From Allobosea sp. (GTDB lineage: Bacteria; Pseudomonadota; Alphaproteobacteria; Rhizobiales; Beijerinckiaceae): 64,000 bases of DNA. Positions within the stretch are counted from its first letter, which is position 1; each line of letters starts with the position of its first letter. The stretch lies in contig JAAEQB010000050.1 of NCBI GenBank assembly GCA_024231975.1, forward strand, positions 62,001 to 126,000, in the 5' to 3' direction. A program made the translations under genes and the position numbers. Below the pieces are notes generated by a model, which saw only the letters and a list, made by a program, of their open reading frames with translations, did no database searches and was not told the DNA's origin. Shown in pieces: positions 50,242 to 58,389 of the stretch.

Positions 50242-51954
50242 TCAGTTCGACTGGCGGCGCAGGAAGGCCGGGATCTCGAGCTGATCTTCTTCCGAGTTGC
50301 GGGCCGGGGCAGCGCGGCCAAGCTGGTCGAGCTGGCCCTGGGCCGGCCGGGTCGCAGGCGCCGGCGGACGGCGCATGAACTCGGCATGGGCGGCGCTGGG
50401 ACCGGCGGCCGGGGCCGGCGGAGCCTGGCGCGGGGCCGGAGCCGGCGGCGCCATCGGAACCTCGTGCTCATCCTCCTTGCGGCCGAAGCCGACCGAGGCG
50501 AGACGCTGCATCAGCGACATCCGCTTCTGCTCGACCGAAGCCGGAGCGGGAGCCGGCACCGCGCCGCGGCTCTGCGCGATCTGGTGCTGGGCCGGCAGCG
50601 GCAGGTCCTCGACGCGCGGCATGCGGGTCGGGCGGATCACGGCCCGCTCGGGCATCGGTGGGATGAAGCTCTCCTCGTGATGCGGCACGAAGGTCTCAGC
50701 GACCGGCGCCTCGACGACCGGCGGTGCGACCATGGCGGGGCGCGGCTGGGCCGGCTCGATGCGGACATCGGCGGCGAAGCTCTGCGGGGCCGGCGCGGGA
50801 GCGCGGACCGGTTCCGGCATCACGGCCTCGGCGACGGGAGCCGGCATCGGCATCGGCGCCGGGGCAGGCGCGGCGGCGGAGGTGCGGATGTTCGGCACGG
50901 CCGAACGCAGCCGCGCCTCGGCCTTCAGCCGCTCGGCGACCTCGGCGATCCGGGCCTCGGTCGGGTCGAGCTCGCCCTGGGCGGTGATCGGCTTGTCGAT
51001 GCCGGTCGCGACGACCGAGACACGCATCGTGCCTTCCAGCGCCTCGTCGAAGGTGGCGCCGACGATGATGTTGGCCTCGGAATCGACCTCCTCGCGGATG
51101 CGGGTGGCGGCTTCGTCGACCTCGTAGAGCTTCATGTCGCGCCCGCCGGTGATCGAGATCAGCAGGCCGCGTGCGCCCTTCATCGAGACGTCGTCGAGCA
51201 GCGGGTTGTTGATCGCGGCCTGGGCGGCCGAGAGCGCGCGCTTCTCGCCCTGGGCCTCGCCGGTGCCCATCATCGCCTTGCCCATGCCGCGCATCACGGC
51301 GCGGACGTCCGCGAAGTCGAGGTTGATCAGGCCGGGACGGACCATCAGGTCGGTGATGCAGGCGACACCGGAGTAGAGCACCTGGTCGGCCATGCCGAAG
51401 GCGTCGGCGAAGCCGGTGTTCTCGTTGGCGACGCGGAACAGGTTCTGGTTCGGGATGACGATCAGCGTGTCGACCGTCTCGGTCAGCTCGCCGATGCCGG
51501 CCTCCGCCATGCGCATCCGGCGCATGCCCTCGAACTGGAACGGCTTGGTGACGACGCCAACGGTGAGGATGCCCATGTCGCGGGCGACGCGGGCGATCGC
51601 GGGGGCAGCACCGGTGCCGGTGCCGCCGCCCATGCCGGCGGTGATGAAGACCATGTGGGCGCCGGCGAGATGATCGCGGATTTCGTCGATCACCTCCTCG
51701 GCGGCTGCGCGGCCGACTTCCGGCTGCGAGCCGGCGCCGAGGCCCTCGGTGACCTGGAGGCCCATCTGGATGATGCGCGGGGCGCGCGACAGGGCGAGCG
51801 CCTGAGCATCGGTGTTGGCGCAGACGAAGTCGACGCCGTCCAGACCGGCCTCGATCATGTTGTTCACGGCATTGCCGCCGGCGCCGCCGACACCGAACAC
51901 GGTGATCCGGGGCTTCAGTTCCCGGATGTCCGGGGCTTGCAGGTTCATCGCCAT
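50242..51954 (-). CDS. ftsZ: Cell division protein FtsZ
   Basis: A 570-residue tubulin homologue. The GTPase core (about 15-330) has GVGGAGGNAVNNMI and the signature GGGTGTGAAPAIA. The T7-loop region NLDFADVRAVMRGMGKAMMG is intact. The linker (about 335-555) is very long and rich in Pro and Ala, as in Hyphomicrobiales, and the conserved C-terminal peptide EIPAFLRRQ (near the end) binds FtsA and others. Start 51954 is supported by AGAGG. Forms the Z-ring at the division site. Confidence 0.96.
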   Translation of the reverse strand: MAMNLQAPDIRELKPRITVFGVGGAGGNAVNNMIEAGLDGVDFVCANTDAQALALSRAPRIIQMGLQVTEGLGAGSQPEVGRAAAEEVIDEIRDHLAGAHMVFITAGMGGGTGTGAAPAIARVARDMGILTVGVVTKPFQFEGMRRMRMAEAGIGELTETVDTLIVIPNQNLFRVANENTGFADAFGMADQVLYSGVACITDLMVRPGLINLDFADVRAVMRGMGKAMMGTGEAQGEKRALSAAQAAINNPLLDDVSMKGARGLLISITGGRDMKLYEVDEAATRIREEVDSEANIIVGATFDEALEGTMRVSVVATGIDKPITAQGELDPTEARIAEVAERLKAEARLRSAVPNIRTSAAAPAPAPMPMPAPVAEAVMPEPVRAPAPAPQSFAADVRIEPAQPRPAMVAPPVVEAPVAETFVPHHEESFIPPMPERAVIRPTRMPRVEDLPLPAQHQIAQSRGAVPAPAPASVEQKRMSLMQRLASVGFGRKEDEHEVPMAPPAPAPRQAPPAPAAGPSAAHAEFMRRPPAPATRPAQGQLDQLGRAAPARNSEEDQLEIPAFLRRQSN

Positions 51955-52084
51955 GATTGCCTCTTTCACTGTCTTGTCCGGCTCCTGGCGGGCCGTCCCG
52001 TCTTCCACGCCAGGGGCCTTAAGCCCCGCTCTGCTCGTACTCACCCCGGTCCGCCTCGCCTCTCGGCGCCGCGGGCCGCAACAC

Positions 52085-53410
52085 TCAGAAGCTCTCGCGC
52101 AGCCAGCGGCCGACGCGGGAGAAGTAGCCGTCCGTGGCATGGGCGAAGAAGGACGCCCCTGCCCGCGGCTCGAAATGTTCGACATGCGCGACCTGCGGAT
52201 AGACCAGCAGGCCGACCGCCGCCGCGAAGGACGGGCCCTTGCCCGCCTCCGGCAAACCCTTGATCCCGAGCGGGCGGCCGGTGCGGACCTGGCCGCCGAG
52301 CACGCGCCGCGCCACCTCCGGCATGCCGGTGAGCTGGCAGGCGCCGCCGGTCAGGACGACGCGCCGTCCGGCCTCGGCCGAGAAGCCGGCCGCCTTCAGC
52401 CGGTCGCGCACCAGTTCGAGGATCTCCTCGACGCGCGGCTTGATGATCCGGACCAGATGCGACTTCGACAGATGGTTCGGCATGTCGCGCTCGTCGTCGT
52501 CGACCTGCGGCACCGCGATCATGTCGCGCTCGTCGGACGGGCTGGCGATCGCCGAGCCGTGCAGCGTCTTCAGCCGCTCGGCGGCGGAGACCCGGGTCGA
52601 GAGCCCGCGCGCCACGTCCATGGTGATGTGGTTGCCGCCGACCGCGACCGCGTCGGCATGAGTGAGATGACCGCCGGAGAAGACGCCGAGCGAGGTCGTG
52701 CCGCCGCCCATGTCGACCACGACGACGCCCATTTCGGCCTCGTCGTCGACCAGCACGGACAGGCCCGCGGCATAGGGCGTCGCGACCACCGCCTCGACCT
52801 CGAGATGGCAGCGCTCGACCGCGAGCATGACGTTGCGCGCCGCCGCCGCTTCCGCCGCGACGACATGCATGTCGACAGAGAGCGAGCCACCGATCAGGCC
52901 GCGCGGGTCGAGCACGCCGGGCGAGCCGTCGAGCGCGTATCCGGTCGGCAGCGCATGCATCACCGCCTTGCCCGGCCGGATCGCATGGGTCGCCGCCGCA
53001 GCGAGCACTCGCTTCACATCGGAGTCGCCGACCGAGCCGCCCCGCAGGTCGACGCTGGCCTGGTAGTGCTGCGAGTTCAGCCGGCCGCCGGTCAGGTTGA
53101 CGATGACCGACTGGACCTCGACCTTGGCCATGCGCTCGGCCGCGTCGACGGCAGCGCGAATGGCGCGCTCGGCGCTTTCGAGGTCGATGATCGCGCCGCC
53201 CTTGAGGCCGAGGGAACGCTGGTGGCCGATGCCGATGATGCGCGCGACATGGGTGCGCCCGCGCAGCCGCTCGTTCGCCTCGGCCGGGTTCAGTTCGGCG
53301 ATCAGGCAGACGACCTTGCTCGTGCCGATGTCCAGAATCGACAAGGTCGCGCTCTTGCGCGACGACAGCGGACGCATCCGCGGGGTCAGGCCTTGCGAGG
53401 TCAAGCTCAT
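52085..53410 (-). CDS. ftsA: Cell division protein FtsA
   Basis: A 441-residue actin-like protein tethering FtsZ to the membrane. Actin-fold phosphate loops LSILDIGTSKVVCLIAEL and VVVDMGGGTTSLGVFS, the 1C domain, and the C-terminal amphipathic helix RVGRWLRESF are present. The ATG overlaps the ftsQ stop (ATGA, 53407-53410). 130 bp before ftsZ. Confidence 0.95.
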   Translation of the reverse strand: MSLTSQGLTPRMRPLSSRKSATLSILDIGTSKVVCLIAELNPAEANERLRGRTHVARIIGIGHQRSLGLKGGAIIDLESAERAIRAAVDAAERMAKVEVQSVIVNLTGGRLNSQHYQASVDLRGGSVGDSDVKRVLAAAATHAIRPGKAVMHALPTGYALDGSPGVLDPRGLIGGSLSVDMHVVAAEAAAARNVMLAVERCHLEVEAVVATPYAAGLSVLVDDEAEMGVVVVDMGGGTTSLGVFSGGHLTHADAVAVGGNHITMDVARGLSTRVSAAERLKTLHGSAIASPSDERDMIAVPQVDDDERDMPNHLSKSHLVRIIKPRVEEILELVRDRLKAAGFSAEAGRRVVLTGGACQLTGMPEVARRVLGGQVRTGRPLGIKGLPEAGKGPSFAAAVGLLVYPQVAHVEHFEPRAGASFFAHATDGYFSRVGRWLRESF

Positions 53411-54372
53411 GCCTCGCCGCCTTTCTTCTTGGTCTTGCTCTTGAGCTGCTCGAACCGCGTCGTCGCGGCTTCTTCGGTCAGGCGCATGGTCACCCGGTCA
53501 GGCTGGCGCATGTCGATGGCGATCAGATCCTTCTCGCTGATTCGGAAGTCCTGTTCGAGGCTGGCCAGGCGCTTCAGCGCGGCGCCGGCGCCCTGCTCCG
53601 GCAGCCTGATATCGGCGCCGGTGTCGAGCTTCAGGTTCCAGCGCCGACCGGCGACGAGGCTGCCGGCGCGGATGCGCGAGGCGAAGGAGCCGGCATCGCC
53701 GAGCAGGGTGATGTATTCCTTCGCCCGCTTGTTGGCGTCGGGCCCGACGACCAGCGGCAGATAGGCGAAGCGGCCATCGTCCATCTTGTCGATCACCGTT
53801 CCGTCCTGAGCGATCAGGAAGAGGTCGCCCTTGACCTGCCAGAGCGCATAGGGCTCGCGCTCGACCAGGTTGATCGAGATCTCGCCGGGATAGAGCTTGC
53901 GGACCGAGGCCTCGCGGATCATCGGCGTCGCCTCCAGACGCTTGCGCGCCTCGTCGGCGTCGAAGAAGGCGAGCGAGATCTTGGGATCGATGCCGGCGGC
54001 GACCAGCACCTCGATCTCTGACAATCCGTTCAGGCCCGAGATGGTGATGCGATCGATACCGAGCCCGACGAGCCGGGCCAGCGCATGCTTGGGCTCGCCG
54101 TAGTTCTCGCGGAAGGTCTCGTAATGGCCGCCCAGGATCGCGCCGCTCACGCCCGTGAGCACGAGGAAGCCGATCGCCAGGAAGGAGCCGAGACCGCTCG
54201 GCAGGCGCTCGGCCAGCGGCACCGCGACGGCGCTGCGGCGCGAGCCGCGGAACCAGCGGCGCGAGCGCTCGCCGACGAGGAGCTGTGGCCCCGTCACGCG
54301 CATCGGCAGGTTGGCCCCGGCGAACACCGGTTCCACCTTCACCGATTCAAGGAGGCGTCCTCGACGATCCAT
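53407..54372 (-). CDS. ftsQ: Cell division protein FtsQ
   Basis: A 321-residue divisome protein with a cytoplasmic tail, one helix (about 66-88, FLAIGFLVLTGVSGAILGG) and a periplasmic POTRA domain (ITISGLNGLSEIEVLVAAGI, SVRKLYPGEISINLVEREPY). The start overlaps the ddlB 3' end by 34 bp, so the two are tightly coupled. Bridges early and late divisome parts. Confidence 0.93.
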   Translation of the reverse strand: MDRRGRLLESVKVEPVFAGANLPMRVTGPQLLVGERSRRWFRGSRRSAVAVPLAERLPSGLGSFLAIGFLVLTGVSGAILGGHYETFRENYGEPKHALARLVGLGIDRITISGLNGLSEIEVLVAAGIDPKISLAFFDADEARKRLEATPMIREASVRKLYPGEISINLVEREPYALWQVKGDLFLIAQDGTVIDKMDDGRFAYLPLVVGPDANKRAKEYITLLGDAGSFASRIRAGSLVAGRRWNLKLDTGADIRLPEQGAGAALKRLASLEQDFRISEKDLIAIDMRQPDRVTMRLTEEAATTRFEQLKSKTKKKGGEA

Positions 54373-55253
54373 TTGACGAGCTCACCGAAGTTCATGCCCG
54401 CATGGGCGGCTAATTCAGGCACAAGGCTGGTTTCGGTCATGCCGGGCTGCGTGTTGACCTCCAGCCAGACGAGCGTGTCGCTCTCGCCGTCGTAGCGGAA
54501 GTCTGAACGGCTGACGCCGCGGCACCCGATTGCTTGATGCGCCGTTAACGCACACTCTTCGATTTGGCGGTAAAGATTCGGTAAAATTTGCGCCGGGCAG
54601 ATGTGGATTGAACCGCCTTTGGCATATTTGGCGTCGTAGTCGTAGAACTCGCCCGTCGCCGCCCGAATCTCCGTTACCCCCAAGGACTTGCCGTCCATCA
54701 CGGCACAGGTCAGTTCGCGCCCGGCGATGAAGGTTTCGGCCAGCATGGTCTCGCCGCAGGGCCAGTCCGGCCGGGCGATCTCCTGGGGCGGATGCTCGCG
54801 GCCTTTCTTAACGATCACCACCCCGACAGAAGATCCTTCGTCGATCGGCTTGATCACATAGGGCGGCGGCAGGGCATGGCGCTTGGCCGCCTCGAAGCGC
54901 GAGATGGTGACACCTTTCGCCACCGGCACACCGGCGGCGGCCACGACCATCTTGGCCTTATCCTTGCGGATGGCGAGCGCGGAGGCGAGCACGCCGGAAT
55001 GGGTATAGGGGATGCCGAGGATCTCGAGCACGCCCTGGATGGTGCCGTCCTCGCCGTAGCGGCCGTGCAGGGCGTTGAAAGCGACGTCGGGCTTCAGCTT
55101 CGCCAGCACCTCGGCGACGTCGCGGTTAACCTCGACACGCGTGACGCGATAGCCGACGCCTTCCAGCGCCCGAGCACAGGCCGCGCCGCTGCTGAGGCTG
55201 ACCTCACGCTCGACGGACCACCCGCCCATCAGCACTGCGACATGCTTGCTCAT
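54339..55253 (-). CDS. ddlB: D-alanine--D-alanine ligase
   Basis: A 304-residue ATP-grasp ligase making D-Ala-D-Ala for peptidoglycan. KHVAVLMGGWSVEREVSLSS is the N-terminal signature; PPYVIKPIDEGSSVGVVIVK binds ATP; LVWLEVNTQPGMTETSL carries the magnesium ligands. Start 55253, preceded by AGGAA; an in-frame GTG at 55268 is less likely. First gene of ddlB-ftsQ-ftsA-ftsZ. Confidence 0.94.
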   Translation of the reverse strand: MSKHVAVLMGGWSVEREVSLSSGAACARALEGVGYRVTRVEVNRDVAEVLAKLKPDVAFNALHGRYGEDGTIQGVLEILGIPYTHSGVLASALAIRKDKAKMVVAAAGVPVAKGVTISRFEAAKRHALPPPYVIKPIDEGSSVGVVIVKKGREHPPQEIARPDWPCGETMLAETFIAGRELTCAVMDGKSLGVTEIRAATGEFYDYDAKYAKGGSIHICPAQILPNLYRQIEECALTAHQAIGCRGVSRSDFRYDGESDTLVWLEVNTQPGMTETSLVPELAAHAGMNFGELVKWIVEDASLNR

Positions 55254-55301
55254 CAAGGTTCCTGACACCGAACTCCTGGGTCCGAACCTGATCCGAGATG
55301 G

Positions 55302-55316
55302 TTAACGGCGCGTTAA
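55302..55316. promoter_or_regulatory. CtrA box upstream of ddlB
   Basis: TTAA-CGGCGCG-TTAA is an exact TTAA-N7-TTAA CtrA recognition sequence, 49-63 nt before the ddlB start. A further TTAA is at 55333. CtrA is the cell-cycle master regulator of this class and represses ftsZ transcription in Caulobacter; placement in front of the ddlB-ftsQAZ block supports the same kind of control here. Confidence 0.75.
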
Positions 55317-55363
55317 CGATGCGTCCCGCCGGTTAATGACGAGCCGGCTGTTGCACCCCGGAC

Positions 55364-55879
55364 TCACTCCCCCTCACCGGCCGCGACCTTGGCCAGCAGG
55401 GCCTTGAGCTGCTCGCACTCAGCCGGGCTCAGCGCCGAAATCAGCGCCGCTTCCGTCGCCACATGCGAGACCACCAGCCGCTCGATCAGCGCAAAACCGT
55501 CCGGCGTCAGCACGATGCGCAGGCTGCGCCGGTCCTGCGGATCGGCCTGCCTGGCGATCAGCCCGCGCTTCTCCAGCCGGTCGAGCCGATTCGTCATCGC
55601 CGAGGTCGAGAGCATCATGTCCTTGGCGAGTTCGGACGGGGTCAGCGAGCCGCCGCGCTCGCCCTGGCGGCGCAAGGTCATGAGCACGTCGAAGCCAGCG
55701 AAGTCGAGATCCTCGCCGGTCAGATTACGCCCGACGCCGAGGCGGACCCGCTCGGCCGCTCGCCAGATCGCGCCACAGACCGCCATCGGGCTGGGATCGA
55801 TGTCCGGCCGCGCCCGTCGCCATTGCATCAGGATCGAATCGAGCGGGCCACCCTGCCCGGCCTGGTCAGCTTGACTCAT
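55364..55879 (-). CDS. MarR family transcriptional regulator
   Basis: A 171-residue MarR protein: winged HTH LTPSELAKDMMLSTSAMTNR, then LDRLEKRGLIARQADPQDRR and SLRIVLTPDG (the wing). It is divergent from an EamA exporter, with a perfect 20-bp palindrome between, so it probably represses both. It is inserted between ddlB and murB and does not belong to cell division. Confidence 0.9.
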   Translation of the reverse strand: MSQADQAGQGGPLDSILMQWRRARPDIDPSPMAVCGAIWRAAERVRLGVGRNLTGEDLDFAGFDVLMTLRRQGERGGSLTPSELAKDMMLSTSAMTNRLDRLEKRGLIARQADPQDRRSLRIVLTPDGFALIERLVVSHVATEAALISALSPAECEQLKALLAKVAAGEGE

Positions 55880-55910
55880 GGAAATCCCGCACCTAATTAT
55901 CCCATATCAA

Positions 55911-55930
55911 ATAATTCGATATCGAATTAT
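55911..55930. promoter_or_regulatory. MarR operator, perfect 20-bp palindrome
   Basis: ATAATTCGAT followed by its exact complement in reverse, ATCGAATTAT. Size and AT-richness are typical of MarR sites. It is 31 bp from the marR start and 53 bp from the exporter start. A further TCGAATAAT at about 55938 may be a second half-site. Confidence 0.82.
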
Positions 55931-55983
55931 ATCTCATCGAATAATCCTACGACACACACCCCGCGATGCAAAGGGAGGCCGCC

Positions 55984-56904
55984 ATGGCCGACAGCAAGAC
56001 CCGCATCCTGTTCGCGACGATCCTGGCGCCCATCCTCTGGGGCTCGACCTATGTCGTCTTCACCCAGACGCTTCCGGTCGAGCACCCGCTGCTGGTCGGG
56101 GCGCTGCGCGCCCTGCCCGCCGGCATCCTCCTGATGCTGCTCGGCCCCGGCCTGCCGCCGCGCGACAAGCTGCTGCCGCTAGCCATCATCGGCTTTGCCA
56201 ATATCGGCCTGTTCTTCGGTATGCTCTTCCTCAGCGCCTCGCGCCTGCCGGGTGGGCTCGCCGCGACGCTCGGCTCGATGCAGCCGCTCCTCGTCGCCTT
56301 CCTCGCCTGGCCGCTATTGCTGCGGAGGCCGAGGCTCGGACAGATGCTCGCCGCGCTCGCTGGCACGATCGGCGTCGGCCTGCTGGTGATCGACGATAGC
56401 GTGAAGCTCGATGCGATCGGCGTCGTCGCCGCGCTGATCGGCGCCGCCTCCATGGCGACCGGCACGGTGCTGATCGAGCGCTGGGGCAAGGTCGGGACGC
56501 CGCTGGCGCTCGCCGCCTGGCAGCTCACCCTCGGCGGGCTGCTACTCCTGCCGGTCGCGCTTCTGGTCGAGGGCCTGCCGCCCATGCCGACCGTCCGCAA
56601 CCTCGTCGGCCTGAGCTATCTCGTGGTGATCGGCACCGCCTTGGCCTACTGGCTCTGGGTCCGCGGCATCGCCGCGATCGGCACCGGCGTCGCCTTCCTG
56701 AGCCTGCTCAGCCCGCTGGTCGCGACCTTCCTCGGCGCCGCCCTGCTCAACGAGTGGTTCAACGCCCAGCAATGGCTCGGCATCGCCATCATCTTCGGCT
56801 CGACCGTCGCCGGCATCATGCTGTCACGGCGGAAGGCGGCCGAACCGGCCGCCCCGGTTCAGGCCGCGACGCCGAACCGCTTGATCTCCCAGTGCAGCTC
56901 GTAG
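55984..56904 (+). CDS. EamA/DMT-family exporter
   Basis: A 306-residue transporter with ten helices; TILAPILWGSTYVVFTQTLP begins the first repeat, and LVGLSYLVVIGTALAYWLWV and GTGVAFLSLLSPLVATFLGA are in the second. AAAGGGAGG sets the start at 55984. Divergent MarR gene and operator suggest drug- or metabolite-inducible export. Its 3' end overlaps the murB 3' end by 46 bp. Confidence 0.88.
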   Translation: MADSKTRILFATILAPILWGSTYVVFTQTLPVEHPLLVGALRALPAGILLMLLGPGLPPRDKLLPLAIIGFANIGLFFGMLFLSASRLPGGLAATLGSMQPLLVAFLAWPLLLRRPRLGQMLAALAGTIGVGLLVIDDSVKLDAIGVVAALIGAASMATGTVLIERWGKVGTPLALAAWQLTLGGLLLLPVALLVEGLPPMPTVRNLVGLSYLVVIGTALAYWLWVRGIAAIGTGVAFLSLLSPLVATFLGAALLNEWFNAQQWLGIAIIFGSTVAGIMLSRRKAAEPAAPVQAATPNRLISQCSS

Positions 56905-57782
56905 CCTGAATTGTCCTTAACCCGGCGGCGGACCTCTTCGCCCAGCCCCTCGATATCGGCGGCGCTCGCACCGCCGGTATTGATCAGGAAATTGCAGTGC
57001 ATTTCGGAGACCTGCGCCCCGCCGACGCGCAGGCCACGGCAGCCGGCCGCATCGATCAGTTGCCAGGCCTTGCCGCCCTCCGGATTCTTGAAGGTCGAGC
57101 CGCCGGTGCGCTCCTTGATCGGCTGCGCCGCCTCGCGCGCCGAGGTCACCCGGTCCATCTCGGCGAGGATCGCGGCCTGGTCGCCCGGCCGCCCCTGGAA
57201 CAGCGCCGAAGTGAAGATGATGTCGCTTGGCGCCGTCGAGTTGCGGTAGCTGAAGCCCATGTCGGCATGTGAAAACGTCACGATCTCGCCCTTGCGGGTG
57301 ACGCCGCGCGCCTCGACCAGCACGTCGGTGGTTTCGCCGCCATGCGCGCCGGCGTTCATGCGCAGGGCCCCGCCGATGCAGCCGGGAATGCCGCGATAGA
57401 AGGCGAGCCCGTCGAGCGAGCTATCGGCTGCAGCGCGCGCCACTTTCACGTCCGGAACGGCGGTGCCGGCGCGCAGACGATCGCCGTCCTCGCGGGTGAT
57501 CTCGCCAAAAGCCTTGCCGGCGAGGCGGATAACGACGCCCGGAATGCCGCCATCGCGCACGATCAGGTTCGAGCCGAGCCCGACCACTGTGACCGGGATT
57601 TCCGCCGGCAGCCTGCCGAGCAGATAGGCAAGATCAGCCTCGTCCGCCGGGGTGAACAGAACCTGCGCTGGCCCGCCGACGCGGAACCAGGTCAGCCCCG
57701 CCATCTCCTGATTGGCGAGAAGGCGGCCGCGCAATTCGGGCGCGGCGGCGCGGATGTCGGGGGTGATGTCTTGGAAAGGCAT
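56859..57782 (-). CDS. murB: UDP-N-acetylenolpyruvoylglucosamine reductase MurB
   Basis: A 307-residue flavoenzyme making UDP-MurNAc. FAD motifs TWFRVGGPAQVLFTPAD and VGLGSNLIVRDGGIPGVVIR; YRGIPGCIGGALRMNAGAHG; catalytic Ser in RTGGSTFKNP; and the C-terminal Glu region LHWEIKRFG. The type without the extra loop of E. coli MurB. Start at 57782 (MPFQDI). Convergent overlap with the EamA gene of 46 bp. Confidence 0.95.
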   Translation of the reverse strand: MPFQDITPDIRAAAPELRGRLLANQEMAGLTWFRVGGPAQVLFTPADEADLAYLLGRLPAEIPVTVVGLGSNLIVRDGGIPGVVIRLAGKAFGEITREDGDRLRAGTAVPDVKVARAAADSSLDGLAFYRGIPGCIGGALRMNAGAHGGETTDVLVEARGVTRKGEIVTFSHADMGFSYRNSTAPSDIIFTSALFQGRPGDQAAILAEMDRVTSAREAAQPIKERTGGSTFKNPEGGKAWQLIDAAGCRGLRVGGAQVSEMHCNFLINTGGASAADIEGLGEEVRRRVKDNSGYELHWEIKRFGVAA

Positions 57783-57786
57783 GAGC

Positions 57787-58230
57787 TTACCCGCGCGTCT
57801 CCTTCTCCCCTTGGGGGAGAAGGTGGCCCGGCGAAGCCGGGTCGGATGAGGGCCGCCCGGCGAGGCCGACATGTTCGGCGATCTCGCGGAGGACGAATTC
57901 GAGGTTTCCTAGAACCCGCTCGTTCGAAAAGCGCAAGACCCGATAGCCCTCGCTCCGCAGAAAGGCATCGCGGCGCCGATCCCGCTCGCGCGCTTCATCG
58001 GTTTCGTGCGGCTCGCCATCGAGCTCGACGATCAGCCGATGCTCGTGGCAGCAGAAATCCGCGATGAACGGCCCGACCGCCATCTGGCGCTTGAATTTGA
58101 GGTTAGCGAAGCGGCGGCCACGGACCGCCTGCCAGAAGGCGGCCTCAGCACGCGTTGGTTCTTGGCGCTGGTCGCGGGCGAAGGAGAGCGTTCGGCTGGA
58201 ATTCTTGCGTTCCAACACCAGCTCCCTCAT
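57787..58230 (-). CDS. DUF559 domain protein (Vsr-like endonuclease fold)
   Basis: A 147-residue DUF559 protein. AEAAFWQAVRGRRFANLKFK, RQMAVGPFIADFCCHEHRLI and VELDGEPHETDEARERDRRR with GYRVLRFSNERV are the conserved PD-(D/E)XK-like elements (Asp and Glu in the LIVELDGE segment). The last 20 residues are encoded by repeat A4, and repeats A5 and A6 lie before its start: the gene sits in a repeat cassette between murC and murB. Nuclease activity is not established for the family. Confidence 0.78.
   Translation of the reverse strand: MRELVLERKNSSRTLSFARDQRQEPTRAEAAFWQAVRGRRFANLKFKRQMAVGPFIADFCCHEHRLIVELDGEPHETDEARERDRRRDAFLRSEGYRVLRFSNERVLGNLEFVLREIAEHVGLAGRPSSDPASPGHLLPQGEKETRG
57801..57852. 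repeat. Family A palindromic repeat, copy A4
   Basis: CCTTCTCCCC-TTG-GGGGAGAAGG, then GCCCGGCGAAGCCGGGT and CGGATGAGGG. It codes for the C-terminal 20 residues of the DUF559 protein and lies 19 bp before the murB start. Confidence 0.75.
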
Positions 58231-58245
58231 CCAGCAGGCACAGAA

Positions 58246-58299
58246 CCCTTCTCCCCTCGGGGGAGAAGGTGGCAGCGCGAAGCGCTGACGGATGAGGGG
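58246..58299. repeat. Family A palindromic repeat, copy A5
   Basis: CCCTTCTCCCCTC-GGGGGAGAAGG, then a hairpin with CAGCGCG-AAG-CGCTG, then ACGGATGAGGGG. Just upstream of the DUF559 start codon. Confidence 0.75.
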
Positions 58300-58340
58300 A
58301 GGATAGCCTAAGCCCATCTCGCTCTCACCCAGTCGAACTG

Positions 58341-58388
58341 CCCTCATCCGTCTACTTCGCAGACACCTTCTCCCCCGAGGGGAGAAGG
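58341..58388. repeat. Family A palindromic repeat, copy A6, opposite to A5
   Basis: CCCTCATCCGTCTACTTCGC, then AGACACCTTCTCCCCC and GAGGGGAGAAGG. It abuts the murC stop and is inverted relative to A5, 42 bp away. Confidence 0.75.
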
Positions 58389-58389
58389 A

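Noticed and set aside
50386..53764. Long plus-strand frames opposite ftsZ and ftsA
   Set aside because: Antisense to ftsZ and ftsA; translations are His/Arg/Ala-rich with no family signature.
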